Of a DNA stretch of 64,000 bases, positions 62,849 through 64,000 are shown piece by piece; position 1 is the stretch's first letter, and every line of letters starts with the position of its first letter. The position numbers and the translations under genes were made by a program. Location of the stretch: NCBI RefSeq assembly GCF_020360975.1, contig NW_025408673.1:2976001-3040000 (forward strand). The letters are read 5' to 3'. Source of the DNA: Hirsutella rhossiliensis (taxonomy: Eukaryota; Ascomycota; Sordariomycetes; Hypocreales; Ophiocordycipitaceae). A model generated the notes under the pieces. That model made no database searches and was not told where the DNA came from. It saw nothing but the letters and a program-made list of their open reading frames with translations.

Positions 62849-64000
62849 CTAGTCATCCCCCGGCAAGAGTGCCCCTATGTCACCCCCTAAGGGAGTCGGT
62901 CGCTCTTGCATTCCGAGTTGGCGGATGAAGGCATCGTGTTTCTGTCGGGGTAGGGCCTTCGTCATTCCGTCAGCTGGGTTCTCGCTTGACTTGATCCACT
63001 TGACACGGAGCCTTTCTTCCTGGACCGCTTGACGGAGCCAGTGCCTGTGGATGTCAACGTGCTTGAGGCTTGTTTTGAGCCTAGCACTCAATTCCGTGAG
63101 GAGCCTGATGGTCTGGAGGTTGTCACACCATAGCTCGTCGGTCCCTTCCACTTGGATGCCTAGCTCGTTAATAAGGCGACCAAATTGCATTTGTTCCTTA
63201 GCCGTACTTGTCAGGGCTAGGAGCTCTGCTTCCGTGGACGATGTGGTGACTGTAGCTTGCTTCGTGGCCTTCCAGTCAACGGGGGCCCCGAGGAACAGGA
63301 ACACATAGCCCTGTGATGACTTCCTCGTTTCTGGGTCGTCAGCAAAGGAAGAATCCGAGGCACAGACGAATCGGCGAGTGGATTCGGAAGCAGTAAAGCA
63401 GAGACATCGATTCCTCGTGTGATAGAGGTATGCGAGGCACCTCCGAGCTTCACGTTGATGCCTTGGTCCAGGGTTGTAGCCAAATTGGGCCAGCTTCCCG
63501 ACTGGGAAAGCCACGTCAGGTCGTGTGTGTATAGCCGGGTGTAGGATTGAGCCGACGATCGATAGGAATTTGTGTACTTCTTCCCTGGTAGCCTTCTTTT
63601 CGTAGGGCCTCAATTCGTCTGTTGTTACGGGAACGACCGGTATCCCTACGACGTTATTGTCATCGTTGATGTGGAATTTCTGAGCCATCTTCGAGATGTA
63701 GGAAGCCTGTGAGAGCCATAGCTTCCTCTGAGCCCTATCCCTAATAACTTCAATCCCTAGAAACCAGCGTAATTCACCCATGTGGTTAATGGTGTATTTC
63801 TTCATCAGGGCATTGTGAACGTGCTCCCAGCTAGCCTTGTGACTAGAGGGATACATCATGACGATGTCATCCACGAAGAAGAAGATTATAATCCCTTTAT
63901 ACACCATAACACAGGCGTCTTCCACGAGCTGTTGTGCTCCAAGGCTCTTGAAGAATCCCGTGAGCTCTTCATACCATAGTTTCGGAGCTATTCGTAGCCC
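62849..64000 (-). CDS. pol: Copia-4 pol: RT end and RNase H, intact and partial
   Basis: The frame is open from the right edge (64000) to the stop at 62849 without break. It has the RT catalytic IIIFFFVDDIVMMYPS, the RT connection (MGELRWFLGIEVIRDRAQRK, LWLSQASYISKMAQKFH) and RNase H (FVCASDSSFADDPETRKSSQ, TVTTSSTEAELLALTS, ELWCDNLQTIRLL, ENPADGMTKALPRQ). This is the usual C-terminus of a copia polyprotein. Unlike every other pol in the window, no frameshift or stop is seen over about 380 codons, so this element may be young or active. Confidence 0.93.
   Translation of the reverse strand, partial: GLRIAPKLWYEELTGFFKSLGAQQLVEDACVMVYKGIIIFFFVDDIVMMYPSSHKASWEHVHNALMKKYTINHMGELRWFLGIEVIRDRAQRKLWLSQASYISKMAQKFHINDDNNVVGIPVVPVTTDELRPYEKKATREEVHKFLSIVGSILHPAIHTRPDVAFPVGKLAQFGYNPGPRHQREARRCLAYLYHTRNRCLCFTASESTRRFVCASDSSFADDPETRKSSQGYVFLFLGAPVDWKATKQATVTTSSTEAELLALTSTAKEQMQFGRLINELGIQVEGTDELWCDNLQTIRLLTELSARLKTSLKHVDIHRHWLRQAVQEERLRVKWIKSSENPADGMTKALPRQKHDAFIRQLGMQERPTPLGGDIGALLPGDD

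Larger units (their letters stand above)
62372..64000 (-). mobile_element. Copia-4, 3' part, running off the right edge
   Basis: The 3' LTR is at 62372-62651 (plus strand TGTCGGTGAA...GGTCCGCCGACA, inverted ends TGTCGG/CCGACA). The polypurine tract AAAAGGGGGTG on the minus strand is at 62652-62661. RNase H and RT lie on the minus strand to the edge. The base flanking the LTR is ATTAC (62367-62371), the expected left TSD copy. The rest of the element is outside the window. Confidence 0.9.

Noticed and set aside
1..64000. CRISPR arrays, bacterial operons, rRNA genes
   Set aside because: No regularly spaced direct repeats, no ribosome-binding-site led gene clusters and no rRNA-like conserved blocks were seen; all repeats are explained by eukaryotic elements.

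Overview
The window looks like repeat-rich DNA of a filamentous ascomycete (Pezizomycotina). Evidence: short introns (54-94 bp) with GTAAGT-type donors and an ACTAAC branch site, a fungal rhodopsin-domain membrane protein, and a typical fungal transposon set (Ty3/gypsy, Ty1/copia, Tad-like LINE, Fot1/pogo, hAT, Crypton, Helitron and Mutator-like pieces). Only one clear host gene is visible, the rhodopsin-domain gene at 18795-20133 (minus). Almost everything else is transposable elements nested in one another. Many boundaries can be fixed to the base from terminal sequences and target site duplications (TSDs).

Layout. 1-2334: a solo LTR nested in another solo LTR, a possible small secreted protein ORF, and an LTR-like stretch. 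2335-18664: an outer Ty3/gypsy element split by an inner gypsy on the other strand (3989-9421, TSD CTGAC) and by a copia element (10295-15785, TSD CCCTT) that itself carries a solo LTR. 18795-20133: rhodopsin-domain gene. 20760-24284: copia debris with an embedded Helitron N-terminal fragment, partly in one open chimeric frame. 24285-26012: decayed pogo/Fot1 transposase. 26654-32170: an LTR split by a hAT-type element (8-bp TSD), holding a TA-flanked pogo-type element, which holds a Fot1-like element. 33100-42380: a minus-strand copia with nested solo LTRs and a nested hAT element (8-bp TSD GTGTGGCG). 42441-45890: pogo N-terminal fragment, then a two-gene convergent locus: an integrase-core (IS3EU-like) transposase and an unknown partner ORF. 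45890-54082: a near complete Tad-like LINE with a second, 5'-truncated LINE inserted at its 5' side. 54083-59813: a solo LTR, a tRNA-like pol III module, an unknown minus-strand coding stretch, a MITE, a Mutator-like fragment and a solo gypsy LTR. 60471-62144: a Crypton tyrosine recombinase. 62372-64000: a copia element running off the right edge, whose visible pol is intact.

The elements do not work together as one system; the window records successive insertions. Decay is mostly single-base indels, with few C-to-T stop codons, so repeat-induced point mutation looks weak here, or some indels are assembly errors. The least explained coding content is the integrase-core element with its convergent partner gene (43283-45790) and the minus-strand coding stretch at 55968-57024.
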